Shown in pieces: positions 42,697 through 51,445 of a stretch of DNA of 64,000 nucleotides (the stretch's first letter is position 1; each line of letters opens with the position of its first letter). The notes beneath the pieces are model-generated. The model did not search any database and was not told the DNA's origin. It worked only from the letters and a program-made list of their open reading frames with translations. A program made the translations under genes and the position numbers. The DNA lies in the NCBI GenBank assembly GCA_028285385.1, contig JANQPR010000258.1, forward strand, positions 1-64,000. Reading direction: 5' to 3'. This DNA comes from Phycisphaera sp. (GTDB taxonomy: Bacteria; Planctomycetota; Phycisphaerae; Phycisphaerales; Phycisphaeraceae).

Positions 42697-43632
42697 TCAA
42701 GCCGAGAGGTCCGGTGCCCACCGTCGGAGTGCCGCTTCGAGCAACCTCGCGAAACGCTCGAACATCACATGCCCGAGCGCTTCATTGGCGTGGCGCGGGT
42801 CGAGCGCCTCAAAATCCTTGCGTCGGTCGGCGTACCCGGGCAGGTAGCCGTCGTCTTCGTTGAGGTAGGGCGCGCCCAGGTAAGCCGTGGACGGCTTCGA
42901 GGTGTCCGGTGAGAGCTGCGACAGGTCGACGCTCCCGGGGGCGGCGACCATCGTCATCGACGCTTCCCGGCTGCACGCGTGTGTCCAGAATGCGGGCCTG
43001 GACGGCTCATCCTGGCCCCACATGAACCAGGTCAAGGTTTCCATCGGTTGGCCCAGCGAGCCGCGGCGCGCGGCGTTGTCGCGGTAGGCCTTGGCGGCGG
43101 CCTCACAGCGTTTGGGGTTCGGGCCGTGGCCGGGGAGCATGACGACGCGCTTGAAGCCGTAGAGGTGGGCCTGCAGCAGGACACCGGCGATGTGCTTGTC
43201 GAACGCCAGGTTCTGTTCGTGCAACGTGAACGGCAGAGCGACTTCTGGGGGTTGACCGTCGTCGGGCTGCGTCGGGCAGTCGTAGCCCGGAGTGCCGTCA
43301 TTCGCCTGCAAGGAAAACGCCGCGAGAAACGCCTCGGGTACGCCGAGTTCCTGTGCGGCGGTCTTGCGCCACTCGACGCGCTTTTCCTGGACGATGTAAC
43401 GGGTGTCGCCGTAGGTGATCGGCGGGAACACGACGCCGCCGAACCGGCCTGCGACGATCTGCGCCAGGTGGTGGGGGATCAGGTTGTCGGTGCCGAAGGG
43501 TTGGGTGCTCCCGTGCCACTCGAGCGTGCCGACGGGAAGGAAGGCCAGGTTGCACCTGTCGCGCCGGGCCCGGAGCTGGGCCGGCGTCATGTAGTCGAAG
43601 CGGGTTTCGTGTGGGTCGCCGGGCGTTGGCAT
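42697..43632 (-). CDS. Creatininase-family amidohydrolase
   Basis: 311 residues, cytoplasmic. The creatininase metal-binding pattern is visible as FLPVGTLEWHG (Glu38, His40), FGTDN (Asp49) and MLPGHGPN in the middle. Family members hydrolyse cyclic amides such as creatinine or open lactam-like rings, and many are uncharacterised. Beside an aminotransferase it might act on a nitrogen-containing sugar derivative or an amide; that is inference. It lies 103 bases downstream of the aminotransferase gene. Confidence 0.8.
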   Translation of the reverse strand: MPTPGDPHETRFDYMTPAQLRARRDRCNLAFLPVGTLEWHGSTQPFGTDNLIPHHLAQIVAGRFGGVVFPPITYGDTRYIVQEKRVEWRKTAAQELGVPEAFLAAFSLQANDGTPGYDCPTQPDDGQPPEVALPFTLHEQNLAFDKHIAGVLLQAHLYGFKRVVMLPGHGPNPKRCEAAAKAYRDNAARRGSLGQPMETLTWFMWGQDEPSRPAFWTHACSREASMTMVAAPGSVDLSQLSPDTSKPSTAYLGAPYLNEDDGYLPGYADRRKDFEALDPRHANEALGHVMFERFARLLEAALRRWAPDLSA

Positions 43633-43735
43633 GGGCGGGCTCCGGAAGGGCGCCTAGCAGTCGCAGGAGATCAAACCCGCACGATTCAACCCTTCGCTGC
43701 GCTGAGGGCTCGAGCTCTGGCTGTGCAAGGATGCG

Positions 43736-44971
43736 TCAGCGTAGCTCGTCGATGTTGTCGATGACCTTCGTGATTGTGTCGACGATCACCCGCATGTCGC
43801 GATCGTCGCACGGCGGGGACAGATCGGGCTGACCGATGCAGAACTCACGGTCGGCCATCGCCTCGCTTACGGGCAAGTCGCCCTTGGCGTAGACCGGCGG
43901 GTTCTTGACGTGAGGGCACTGGAACGGGCAACCTTTGCCGTAGAGGTTGCGCTCCCGGAAGATCGTCCGCAGGTGGATCGGCCCACCGGCGGCGATCGGC
44001 TTGCTGTCGGGCGTGAAACGGTAGTTTGCGTCCTTGAGGTATGCGACCACGAACAACCCCTCGGCGTTGAGCGCCTCACAGAAGCGGTCGCGGCTCACGT
44101 CATGTACGTCCGGGTCCCACAGGCAGGTGTAGTAGTGATACACGTGCTTGTATCCGGGCCGGACGTACGGCGTGGTGATCCCGGGCACATCCTCAAGCTG
44201 CGAGGTCAGGTAGTCGCAGTTGGCGATCCGGGCATTGGTACGCGCGTCGGCGTCAAGCAACTGCATCATCCCGTCGTTGGGGACGTTGCGGAAGTTGTCC
44301 CCCGTGCCGCCCATCGAGGCGTATTTGAGCACGTCCGGGTCCTGCGCGACGCCGGCGATCAAGGTCGGGTGCTGCCCACCCAACAGGCCGCGCTCGAAGA
44401 GCTTGCGGTCGTTGGTCAGGTACGCACCCCCGCCGCCGTAGGTGGTGTAGATCGGCTTGCCGGAGAAGCTGAACGCGGTCATGTCGGCGATGCTGCCGAC
44501 CTTTTGTCCGTCGATCTCGGCGGTGGACGCCTGGCATGCGTCCTCGATGACGAACAGATGGTGTTCGTGGGCGACCGCCATGAGCTCGGGGATCGGCGCC
44601 GGGTGACCGTAGAAGTCAACCGGCAGGATCGCCTTGGTCTGCGGTGTGATCTTCCGGCGAACATCCGCGACGTCGATGGTCAGCGTCTGCGGATCGATGT
44701 CGGCGAACACAGGCACCGCGTTGACCCGCAGGATCGCGCCCACGGTCGCGGTCCACGTGTAAGCGACGGTGATGACTTCGTCCCCGGGGCCGATGCCCGC
44801 GGCAAGCAAGCAGGAGATCAGCGCCCCGGTACCCGAGTTGGTCATCTGGACGAACTTGGCACCGGTGTACTCCCGGAGCGCCTCGTCCATGTTGGCGGTC
44901 TTCCATCGGCTGCGGAGTCGGCGTTCGTCGGCGATCATCTTGCCGCCGCCGGTGAGTGCGAGTCTGCCCAT
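43736..44971 (-). CDS. DegT/DnrJ/EryC1/StrS-family aminotransferase
   Basis: 411 residues from ATG 44971, preceded by AAGGAGG; the longer frame upstream overlaps the AraC gene and is not used. Fold-type I PLP enzyme: NSGTGALISCLLAAGIGPGDEV, FADIDPQTLTID, VIEDACQAS and TAFSFSGKPIYTTYGGGGAY, where the Lys should form the PLP aldimine. Such enzymes aminate keto-sugars, mostly for cell-surface glycans or antibiotics; in a catabolic block the reverse deamination of an amino sugar is possible. The substrate is unknown. Confidence 0.85.
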   Translation of the reverse strand: MGRLALTGGGKMIADERRLRSRWKTANMDEALREYTGAKFVQMTNSGTGALISCLLAAGIGPGDEVITVAYTWTATVGAILRVNAVPVFADIDPQTLTIDVADVRRKITPQTKAILPVDFYGHPAPIPELMAVAHEHHLFVIEDACQASTAEIDGQKVGSIADMTAFSFSGKPIYTTYGGGGAYLTNDRKLFERGLLGGQHPTLIAGVAQDPDVLKYASMGGTGDNFRNVPNDGMMQLLDADARTNARIANCDYLTSQLEDVPGITTPYVRPGYKHVYHYYTCLWDPDVHDVSRDRFCEALNAEGLFVVAYLKDANYRFTPDSKPIAAGGPIHLRTIFRERNLYGKGCPFQCPHVKNPPVYAKGDLPVSEAMADREFCIGQPDLSPPCDDRDMRVIVDTITKVIDNIDELR

Positions 44972-45008
44972 AGAATCCTCCTTGGGTTGCCGCCCAGTGA
45001 TCAACAAG

Positions 45009-46037
45009 TCAAGGAGTGAAGCAATCTGATCGATTCGGGACTTGGATGGATGTGACCTTGGGTTGCGGTTTTCTGACTTCGCGGCGCCATGCGCCTGGGG
45101 GGCTGCCGACCGCGTTCTTGAAAGTCCGCACGAAATGGGCGAGGTCGTTAAAGCCGGTACGGTGAGCGATTTCTGTGACCGTTCGGTCCGTATCGACCAG
45201 AAGCTCAATCGCTCTGGCAACGCGGTAACGCCTCAAGTATTCCGTGGGGGGCACGCCAATGCAGCGCTTGAAGAGCCGGGCAAAGTACTGCACTTGGAAT
45301 CCACTGCATCGCGCGAGGTCAGTGGCCCGGAGGTCGTCGGCATAACGCGATTCGATATAGCGCAAAACGCGTTCGACCGCCTCCGGGCAGGAGTTACGCC
45401 TGGTGAATCGTTCGGCAGCCCCTTGAGAAGTGGCGCGCGGCTCGGGAGCCGGACCCACCAACCGTTCCCACTCCCGGCCGACTCGTATCATCATCTGCAT
45501 GACGAGGCTACCCAAAAGCAACTCCCGCCCCACGCCGGGAGTGGCGGCCTCGCGCTGCAGTGTGTCGAGCAGTTGCCCGATCGTGTTTAGTGCTTCGGGG
45601 CCCAGCCGCAAGCTTGAGCGTTGTTGAAGACACACGCTCGGGCTGTGGTCCCGAAAAAAGAAGGCTCGAACTTCGGAGACTCCCCCGAATCGGGTCTTGA
45701 GCGTTTCGATCTCATCGAGGCCCAGCAGCAGGTACGTCACCTCAAGTCGGTCGGTATTGGCGTAGGCATGAGGCTCGAACCTGTTGATCACGAACACGTC
45801 CCCGGCCGAGACTCGACCGCTCAGCGCGCCCACGCGGTGAACGCCGGTGCCGCTGCGCACCGTGGCGACCTCAAGGAAGTCGTGGGCATGTCGGTACGAC
45901 TCACTCGCAGTCTCAAGGACGGAGCAGACGTGGATCTGAGCGCCTTCACCGAAGAAAGCGTCGCCGCGCAGGAGCGGCAACCGTCGGGCGGTCGGCTTGC
46001 ATGGCCCCTGCGTTTTGTCGTTTTTCAAAGAGGCCAT
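45009..46037 (-). CDS. AraC-family transcriptional regulator
   Basis: 342 residues. An N-terminal cupin-like sensing domain (HAHDFLEVATVRSGTGVHRV, GDVFVINRFEPHAY) and a C-terminal double helix-turn-helix (DLARCSGFQVQYFARLFKRC; VTEIAHRTGFNDLAHFVRTFK) identify it. The product lies within the minus-strand block, 12 bases after the FAH-family gene and 37 before the aminotransferase, so it is probably co-transcribed and may activate this block in response to a sugar. The ligand is unknown. Confidence 0.9.
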   Translation of the reverse strand: MASLKNDKTQGPCKPTARRLPLLRGDAFFGEGAQIHVCSVLETASESYRHAHDFLEVATVRSGTGVHRVGALSGRVSAGDVFVINRFEPHAYANTDRLEVTYLLLGLDEIETLKTRFGGVSEVRAFFFRDHSPSVCLQQRSSLRLGPEALNTIGQLLDTLQREAATPGVGRELLLGSLVMQMMIRVGREWERLVGPAPEPRATSQGAAERFTRRNSCPEAVERVLRYIESRYADDLRATDLARCSGFQVQYFARLFKRCIGVPPTEYLRRYRVARAIELLVDTDRTVTEIAHRTGFNDLAHFVRTFKNAVGSPPGAWRREVRKPQPKVTSIQVPNRSDCFTP

Positions 46038-46049
46038 GTGATTCGGGTT

Positions 46050-46910
46050 CTACGCCCGAGGCGGCGTTACTAGCTGCCGCTGCGTACCGAGGCCGCTGAT
46101 GGACAACTCGACCGAGTCGCCCGGCTTCAGGTAACGCGGTGGGTCCATTCCCAAGCCGACGCCGGGTGGCGTGCCGGTGGTGATCACGTCGCCGGCTTCA
46201 AGTGTCATGAACCGGCTCAGGTAGTGCACAAGAAAGAACACATCGAAGACCATGGTCCGGGTGTTGCCATCCTGCATCCGTTCCCCGTTGACCTCGAGCC
46301 TCAGTCCGAGGTTGCGCGGGTCGGCGATCTCATCAGTGGTGACCAGCCAGGGACCTAGCGGGTTGAACGTATCGCAGCTCTTGCCCTTGGTCCACTGGCC
46401 GGTGCCTTCGAGTTGGAACGCGCGTTCGGACACGTCGTGGCTGATGCAATAGCCGGCGATGAACGACGCGGCCTCCTCCGGGGAATCCAGGTCCTTCGCG
46501 TCTCGTCCGATGACGACACCCAGTTCAACTTCCCAGTCGGTCTTAACACTGCCGCGCGGCAAAACGATGTCGTCATAGGGACCAACGACCGTGTTGGAGG
46601 CCTTGAGGAACACCACCGGCTCAGTGGGGATGTCCATGCCGGACTCGGCGGCGTGATCGGCGTAGTTGAGCCCGATGCAGACCACCTTTCCCGGCCGGGG
46701 TACCGGCGGCCCCAGACGCACGGATGCCGGAACTTCGGGTAGGGAACCGGCGTGGCGCGCCAGTAGGTCTCGCAGTTGATACAAGCCGCCGCCGTTGAAG
46801 AACGCGGGGCCCCAGTCGGCAAACGAGCCGGACAGATCGACCCTTCGGCCGTCCGACAACTCGACCCCGGGGTGTTCGTGTCGATCTGGGCCAAAGCGGA
46901 TCAGTCTCAT
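46050..46910 (-). CDS. Fumarylacetoacetate hydrolase-family protein (candidate 2,4-diketo-3-deoxy-L-fuconate hydrolase)
   Basis: 286 residues from ATG 46910 (a TTG two codons earlier is less likely). FAH-family core: GKVVCIGLNYADHAAESGMDIP, TDWEVELGVVIG with the metal-binding Glu pair, YCISHDVSERAFQ with the Asp, and VITTGTPPGVG. Family members cleave or hydrolyse beta-diketo acids. In the non-phosphorylative L-fucose pathway this type splits 2,4-diketo-3-deoxy-L-fuconate into pyruvate and L-lactate. That fits the fucosidase, the lactonase and the SDR genes in the region, but the family is broad, so the exact substrate is inference. Confidence 0.85.
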   Translation of the reverse strand: MRLIRFGPDRHEHPGVELSDGRRVDLSGSFADWGPAFFNGGGLYQLRDLLARHAGSLPEVPASVRLGPPVPRPGKVVCIGLNYADHAAESGMDIPTEPVVFLKASNTVVGPYDDIVLPRGSVKTDWEVELGVVIGRDAKDLDSPEEAASFIAGYCISHDVSERAFQLEGTGQWTKGKSCDTFNPLGPWLVTTDEIADPRNLGLRLEVNGERMQDGNTRTMVFDVFFLVHYLSRFMTLEAGDVITTGTPPGVGLGMDPPRYLKPGDSVELSISGLGTQRQLVTPPRA

Positions 46911-46934
46911 GCTCAATGGTCCCGGCAGGTGGGA

Positions 46935-47720
46935 TCAGCGGAGGTTCACCACTCCGCCGTCGATGGGGTATGCGCACCCGGTGAGGAACGAGGCCTCATC
47001 GCTGCAGAGGTACAACACGAAGGACGCGACTTCCTCCGGCTGCCCCATTCGACCGATAGGCTGATACTTCGAGAGGGTCTCGAACACGTCGCCCTCACGC
47101 CCGGGGTAGTTGTCTCGGATGAAGCCATCGACGAACGGCGTGTGCACTCGTGCCGGGCAAACGCAGTTGCAGCGGACGCCGTGGTCGATGTAATCGGCGG
47201 CGACCGAGTACGTCATCGTCAGGACCGCGCCCTTGGTCATCGAATACGCAAAGCGATCTTTGATACCGACGACAGAAGCGATCGACGCCAGATTGACGAT
47301 CGCGCCGCCGCCATGCGCGGTCATACGCGGCAGCACCGCGCGGAGGCAAAAGTAAACCCCTCGGACGTTGACCCGGTACAAGCGGTCAAAGTCCTCCGGC
47401 TCGGTGGTGGTGGCGGTGCCGACGTGGGCGACGCCGGCGTTGTTGACCAGGATGTCGATGCGGCCGTGGGTGGCTTCGACCGCAGCCACAGCGGCGTCAA
47501 CCGAGGGCGCGTCGGCGACGTCGCACGCCACGACCTCCGCCTTCCCGCCTTCGGCCTGGATGTCGTGGGCGGTAGCGGTCCCCGCAAGTTCGTCGCGCTC
47601 GAAGATCACAACGGATGCCCCGTGCCGAGCGAATCGGTGGGCGATGGCTTGGCCGATCCCGGATCCACCCCCGGTCACGATCGCCACTCGATCCGTGAGG
47701 TTGTGCAGAACCAAGCTCAT
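46935..47720 (-). CDS. SDR-family oxidoreductase, candidate 2-keto-3-deoxy-sugar-acid dehydrogenase
   Basis: 261 residues. Classical short-chain dehydrogenase: VTGGGSGIG near 15-23, NNAG in LVNNAGVAHVG, YSMTKG as the Tyr/Lys pair, and a C-terminal FLTGCAYPIDGG. It is the first gene of the minus block, 24 bases before the FAH-family gene. In L-fucose-type routes an SDR oxidises 2-keto-3-deoxy-L-fuconate just before the FAH-family hydrolase, so the gene order supports that role. It is divergent from the GntR gene. No sequence feature fixes the substrate. Confidence 0.82.
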   Translation of the reverse strand: MSLVLHNLTDRVAIVTGGGSGIGQAIAHRFARHGASVVIFERDELAGTATAHDIQAEGGKAEVVACDVADAPSVDAAVAAVEATHGRIDILVNNAGVAHVGTATTTEPEDFDRLYRVNVRGVYFCLRAVLPRMTAHGGGAIVNLASIASVVGIKDRFAYSMTKGAVLTMTYSVAADYIDHGVRCNCVCPARVHTPFVDGFIRDNYPGREGDVFETLSKYQPIGRMGQPEEVASFVLYLCSDEASFLTGCAYPIDGGVVNLR

Positions 47721-47856
47721 GCATCGAACCTATATGATATGATTTTGAACTTCAAGGCTACATTAGCATTTGACGTTCACTTTTTGAACAACTTATCATA
47801 ACAGTATCACCACTGTCACCTACCAACTCGGCAGCGGAACAGAGAGCCGTGATGGC
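47721..47856. promoter_or_regulatory. Divergent regulatory region between SDR and GntR genes
   Basis: 136 bases, strikingly AT-rich. It contains TATATGATATGATT and TTATCATAA (inverted TATGATA/TATCATA words) and TTGAACTTCAAG, which is nearly palindromic. It is a likely binding region for the GntR-family protein encoded on its right side; no site is proven. Confidence 0.45.
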
Positions 47857-48537
47857 TTGGTCGGTGCTGTGGCTCGCGATCTCCGGCAGCGCATCCTGCA
47901 GGGTGAGTGGGCGGCCGGTGAGGCGCTGCCCGCCGAGGGAGCACTGGCCGAATCGTTCGGGGTCTCGCGCACTGTGGCACGCGAGGCGTTGCGGACTCTC
48001 AGCGGCGGGGGGCTGGTGGATATCGCGCAAGGCCGGACCGCCCGAGTGCGTCCCCCCGATGCGCTTGCCGCCGCAGCCAACCTCCAGGCCTTGCTTCGCC
48101 GGGATCACGCGTCGTTGGAGCAGCTGCTCGAAGTCCGCGCCCCGCTGGAGAGCGAGATCGCGTCCCTGGCCGCGCGCCGACTCACGCAGTCGAGGCGCGA
48201 GCAACTCGAACACGCCGTGACTGCGCTCGAAAACGCGGAGCTGATCAACGAACGCGCCGATGCGGATATCGCGTTCCATGTCGGTCTGGCGGAAGCCACC
48301 GGAAACCCGATCTTCCCGCTGCTGCTTTCGACCCTGACGGCGTTGATGCGCGAGCTTCTCGGCGCCACCCTGGCACACCCAACTGGCCGCGACCGCGCCG
48401 CGGCGGGACACCGCGCGATCTTGGCTCCGGTGGTCGACGGCGACGCGGAGCGCGCCCGCCGGGAGATGCTCAACCACCTCGACGCCGCCCGGCACGACCT
48501 GATCCAGACCCGGCAGGAGGGCCCGGCCGATGTCTGA
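47857..48537 (+). CDS. GntR-family (FadR/FCD subfamily) transcriptional regulator
   Basis: 226 residues. The N-terminal winged helix (LRQRILQGEWAAGEALPAEG, LAESFGVSRTVAREALRTL) and the C-terminal FCD domain (LLEVRAPLESEIASLAARR, FHVGLAEATGNPIF, GHRAILAPVVDGD with metal-binding His) are clear. The start TTG 47857 is the only usable early codon after an in-frame stop; GTG 47869 would shorten the helix. It overlaps the next gene by 8 bases and probably controls both its own block and the divergent one. FCD regulators typically bind sugar acids, which fits the locus. Confidence 0.87.
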   Translation: MVGAVARDLRQRILQGEWAAGEALPAEGALAESFGVSRTVAREALRTLSGGGLVDIAQGRTARVRPPDALAAAANLQALLRRDHASLEQLLEVRAPLESEIASLAARRLTQSRREQLEHAVTALENAELINERADADIAFHVGLAEATGNPIFPLLLSTLTALMRELLGATLAHPTGRDRAAAGHRAILAPVVDGDAERARREMLNHLDAARHDLIQTRQEGPADV

Positions 48538-49570
48538 GTTGCCGCTGGTGGTCGTCGCCGACTTTCTTGAAGACGACCTCCGGCCTGAGAGAAGCGCCCT
48601 GGACGGGGTCGCGCGGGTCGAACGGCTCGGTTGCAACTGCGAATCGGAACTGGCCGAACGCGCCGCCGACGCCGAGGCGATCATGCTCTGGCACATCGTG
48701 GGGCTAGGCGACGAGGGGCTCCGTCGGCTCCCGCGTTGCAAGCTCGTGGTGCGCATGGGCGTCGGCCTGGACAACCTCGACGTCGAGGCGGCGACCCGGC
48801 GAGGGGTACAGGTCGCCAATGTCCCCGACTACGGCACCGAAGACGTCGCCGACTCGGCACTGGGCATGGCGTTGGTCTTGGCACGGGGTATCCACCAGGC
48901 CAATGAGTTGTCACGTCGCGACAACGGGCCCTGGTCGTACGCCGCGGTTAAGCCGTTGCACCGGTTACGCGGCCGAACACTCGGGCTGCTCGGGATGAGC
49001 CGGATCGGCACCGCGGTCGCGCTGCGTGCCAAGGCGTTCGGCATGGACGTTGTCTTCTTCGATCCGTACCTGCCCGGCGGGGTCGAGAAGTCGATCGGGG
49101 TTCGACGTGTTGAGTCACTCGATCAACTGCTTAGTCAATCAAGCCTGCTGAGTCTGCACTGCCTGCTGACCCCGGAGACGCGACATGTTATCGACGAAGA
49201 CGCGCTGTCGAAGCTACCGGCTGGCGCGATCCTGATCAACACCGCACGCGGGGGCCTGGTCGATAGCGGGGCGCTGTTGGCGGCGCTGGCGTCCGGCCAT
49301 CTCGACGGCGCGGGGCTCGACGTGTTGGAGCAGGAGCCGCCAGACCCTAAAGACCCCCTGATCTGCGCCTGGCGTGATCCCGAGCACCCGGCTTCTTCTC
49401 GGCTGATCATTAACCCCCATGTCGCGTTCTACTGCGAGGAGAGCATCCAAGAACTGCGGACCAAGGCCGCTCTCGCCTGCCGACAGGCCGTCTTGGGCGA
49501 GCCCGTGACTTACACCATCAACGCCGCCGCGCTCGCAGCCAATACGACCCGTGAACTAAAAGATGTGTGA
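48530..49570 (+). CDS. D-isomer-specific 2-hydroxyacid dehydrogenase (CtBP-like)
   Basis: 346 residues. Catalytic and cofactor features: Rossmann motif GLLGMSRIGTAVA, INTARGGLVD with the substrate-binding Arg, a Glu-containing LDVLEQEPPDP, and NPHVAFYCEES with the catalytic His. GGAGG lies upstream of ATG 48530. The family oxidises or reduces 2-hydroxyacids such as lactate, glycerate or sugar acids with NAD(P). Overlaps on both sides (8 bases each) tie it to the GntR gene and the amidohydrolase gene. The substrate is probably a product of the local sugar-acid route. Confidence 0.87.
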   Translation: MSELPLVVVADFLEDDLRPERSALDGVARVERLGCNCESELAERAADAEAIMLWHIVGLGDEGLRRLPRCKLVVRMGVGLDNLDVEAATRRGVQVANVPDYGTEDVADSALGMALVLARGIHQANELSRRDNGPWSYAAVKPLHRLRGRTLGLLGMSRIGTAVALRAKAFGMDVVFFDPYLPGGVEKSIGVRRVESLDQLLSQSSLLSLHCLLTPETRHVIDEDALSKLPAGAILINTARGGLVDSGALLAALASGHLDGAGLDVLEQEPPDPKDPLICAWRDPEHPASSRLIINPHVAFYCEESIQELRTKAALACRQAVLGEPVTYTINAAALAANTTRELKDV

Positions 49571-50420
49571 CCTGCCCATCATCGACTCGCACCTGCACAT
49601 CTGGGACATCCAGCGTCTCCGTTACCCTTGGCTGGATGGCTTCCCGGAGCTGAACCGCACCTTTACGCTGCGTGACTTCGATATGGCGTGTCGGGGCGTT
49701 GACGTGCGCCGGATGGTCTTCCTCAACTGCGAGCCCTTGCCGGAGCAGAACCTCGCGGAGTTGGCCTGGGTCGACGCGATTGCTGACGAAGACAAACGCT
49801 TGGCGGCGATCGTTCCTTACGTTGCGGTCGAGCAAGGCGACGACATCGCCGACCAGATCGAAATGGTGGGGCGGTATGGGCGCGTACGGGGCATACGACG
49901 GCTTCTTCAAGGCGAGCCCGAAGGTTTCGCCCTGCAGCCCGCGGTGGTGGATGCGGTTCGTCGGATTGGCGCTAACGGCATGCACTTCGAGATCACCGTC
50001 GCCGCGACACAACTCCCCGAGGCGCTCGAACTCGTTCAGCGCTGCCCGGACGTGCCGTTCATCCTCGACCACTGCGGGAACCCGGACATCGCCGGCGGCG
50101 GGTTCGAGCCGTGGCGTTCGGATCTCGAGGCACTGGCAGAGTGCGAACGGGTCACCTGCAAGGTCTCGAATCTGACAAACAACGCGGACCTGGCCCGGTG
50201 GACGGTTGACGACATCACGCCCTACTTCGACGCCGTGGTCGAAGTGTTCGGGCCGACGCGGGTGATGTGGGCGGGCGACTGGCCACATGCCCTACGCAGC
50301 GTCACGTACTCACGATGGGTCGAGGTGGCTGAGGGGCTGACCGCGGCGTGGTCGTCAACCGATCGGCTTGCCTTCTTCCACGACAACGCGGCTCGGGTCT
50401 ACCGACTCCAGACCGACTGA
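49563..50420 (+). CDS. Amidohydrolase-family sugar lactonase (L-fuconolactonase-like)
   Basis: 285 residues of the amidohydrolase 2/COG3618 type. The metal site is seen as DSHLHIWD (His10, His12), later FILDHCGNPD and a C-terminal VMWAGDWPH with the catalytic Asp. LRYPWLDGFPELNRTFTLRDF is typical of the lactonase branch that opens L-fucono- or L-rhamnono-lactones. It overlaps the dehydrogenase gene by 8 bases. With the fucosidase and SDRs nearby, L-fuconolactone is the best guess; this is inference from context. Confidence 0.82.
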   Translation: MCDLPIIDSHLHIWDIQRLRYPWLDGFPELNRTFTLRDFDMACRGVDVRRMVFLNCEPLPEQNLAELAWVDAIADEDKRLAAIVPYVAVEQGDDIADQIEMVGRYGRVRGIRRLLQGEPEGFALQPAVVDAVRRIGANGMHFEITVAATQLPEALELVQRCPDVPFILDHCGNPDIAGGGFEPWRSDLEALAECERVTCKVSNLTNNADLARWTVDDITPYFDAVVEVFGPTRVMWAGDWPHALRSVTYSRWVEVAEGLTAAWSSTDRLAFFHDNAARVYRLQTD

Positions 50421-50453
50421 CTACCCCACGCATCGCTCGCAAGGAACACCACG

Positions 50454-51287
50454 ATGAGCGTACCCAAGACTTCCCACTACGTCGATCGTTTCAAGGGACG
50501 CGTCGCGGTCGTTACCGGCGGCTCGGCGGGCATCGGCCGAGCCATCGTCGAGGGGCTCTGCCAAGAAGGTGCGTCGGTCCTGTTCTCCGGCATCGAACCG
50601 GATGGTGATGCCGTCGCCAGGGAGATGAAGCGGGAGGGGTTCGACGTGGTGTTCCGTCTCGGGGACATGCAGGACGAGGCGTTCTGCCGCTCATTGGGCG
50701 ACCGCGCGGTCGAGTTGTGGGGACGCATCGACTTCCTGGTCAACAACGCGTTCTCCTTTACCGCCAAGGGTATGGACGCAACCGACCAGGACTGGGCCCG
50801 CAGCCTGACCGTGGGACCGGTGGCCTACGCCCGGATGGTTCAGCGGTGCGCCCCGGAGATGAAGGCGATCGGAGGCGGGGCGGTGGTCAACATCTCGAGC
50901 ATCTCGGGCCGGATTGCGCAGATCAATCGTTGGACCTACAACGCCGCGAAGGGCGCCGTGGACCAACTGACCCGCTGCCAGGCGCTCGACCTCGCGTCAG
51001 ACAACATCCGTGTCAACACGCTGAGCCCGGGATGGGTCTGGACAAGGGAGGTCGAGAAGGCCGCGGCGCTCGACGGCGGGGGTCGGGAGAAGTGGGGGCC
51101 GTTGTGGGGCAAGTATCACATGCTCCGCCGCTTGGCCGAGCCGGTCGAGATTGCTCGCGCGGCGATGTTTCTGCTCAGTGACGACGCGTCGTTCGTTACC
51201 GGCGTTGACCTGCCGGTCGATGGGGGTTATCTCGCCATGGGGCCGGAAGGCCTTGGTGAGACAACCGTCAACGCTGGCTCTGCGTGA
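50454..51287 (+). CDS. SDR-family oxidoreductase, candidate sugar dehydrogenase
   Basis: 277 residues, with AAGGAA before ATG 50454. SDR core: VTGGSAGIG near 20-28 and Tyr/Lys in WTYNAAKG; the usual NNAG is NNAF here, a small deviation in the adenine-side loop. C-terminal FVTGVDLPVDGG. It closes the plus-strand block 33 bases after the lactonase gene, so it may supply the lactone by oxidising the free sugar (L-fucose dehydrogenase role). Not provable from sequence. Confidence 0.82.
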   Translation: MSVPKTSHYVDRFKGRVAVVTGGSAGIGRAIVEGLCQEGASVLFSGIEPDGDAVAREMKREGFDVVFRLGDMQDEAFCRSLGDRAVELWGRIDFLVNNAFSFTAKGMDATDQDWARSLTVGPVAYARMVQRCAPEMKAIGGGAVVNISSISGRIAQINRWTYNAAKGAVDQLTRCQALDLASDNIRVNTLSPGWVWTREVEKAAALDGGGREKWGPLWGKYHMLRRLAEPVEIARAAMFLLSDDASFVTGVDLPVDGGYLAMGPEGLGETTVNAGSA

Positions 51288-51445
51288 TCAAGCGGCCCGA
51301 GTCGCGGTGCCAGAAGCGCCGTTTGACGTGAGTTGAACCCGCTGTTTGGTAAGTGATACGGCGGGGGCCAAGGTCCCATCCGGCAGATGGGCGCAACCGA
51401 TCGTGCTGAGTGCAGGTTGGCTCGCCTCGGTCGTCTTGCAGAGAT

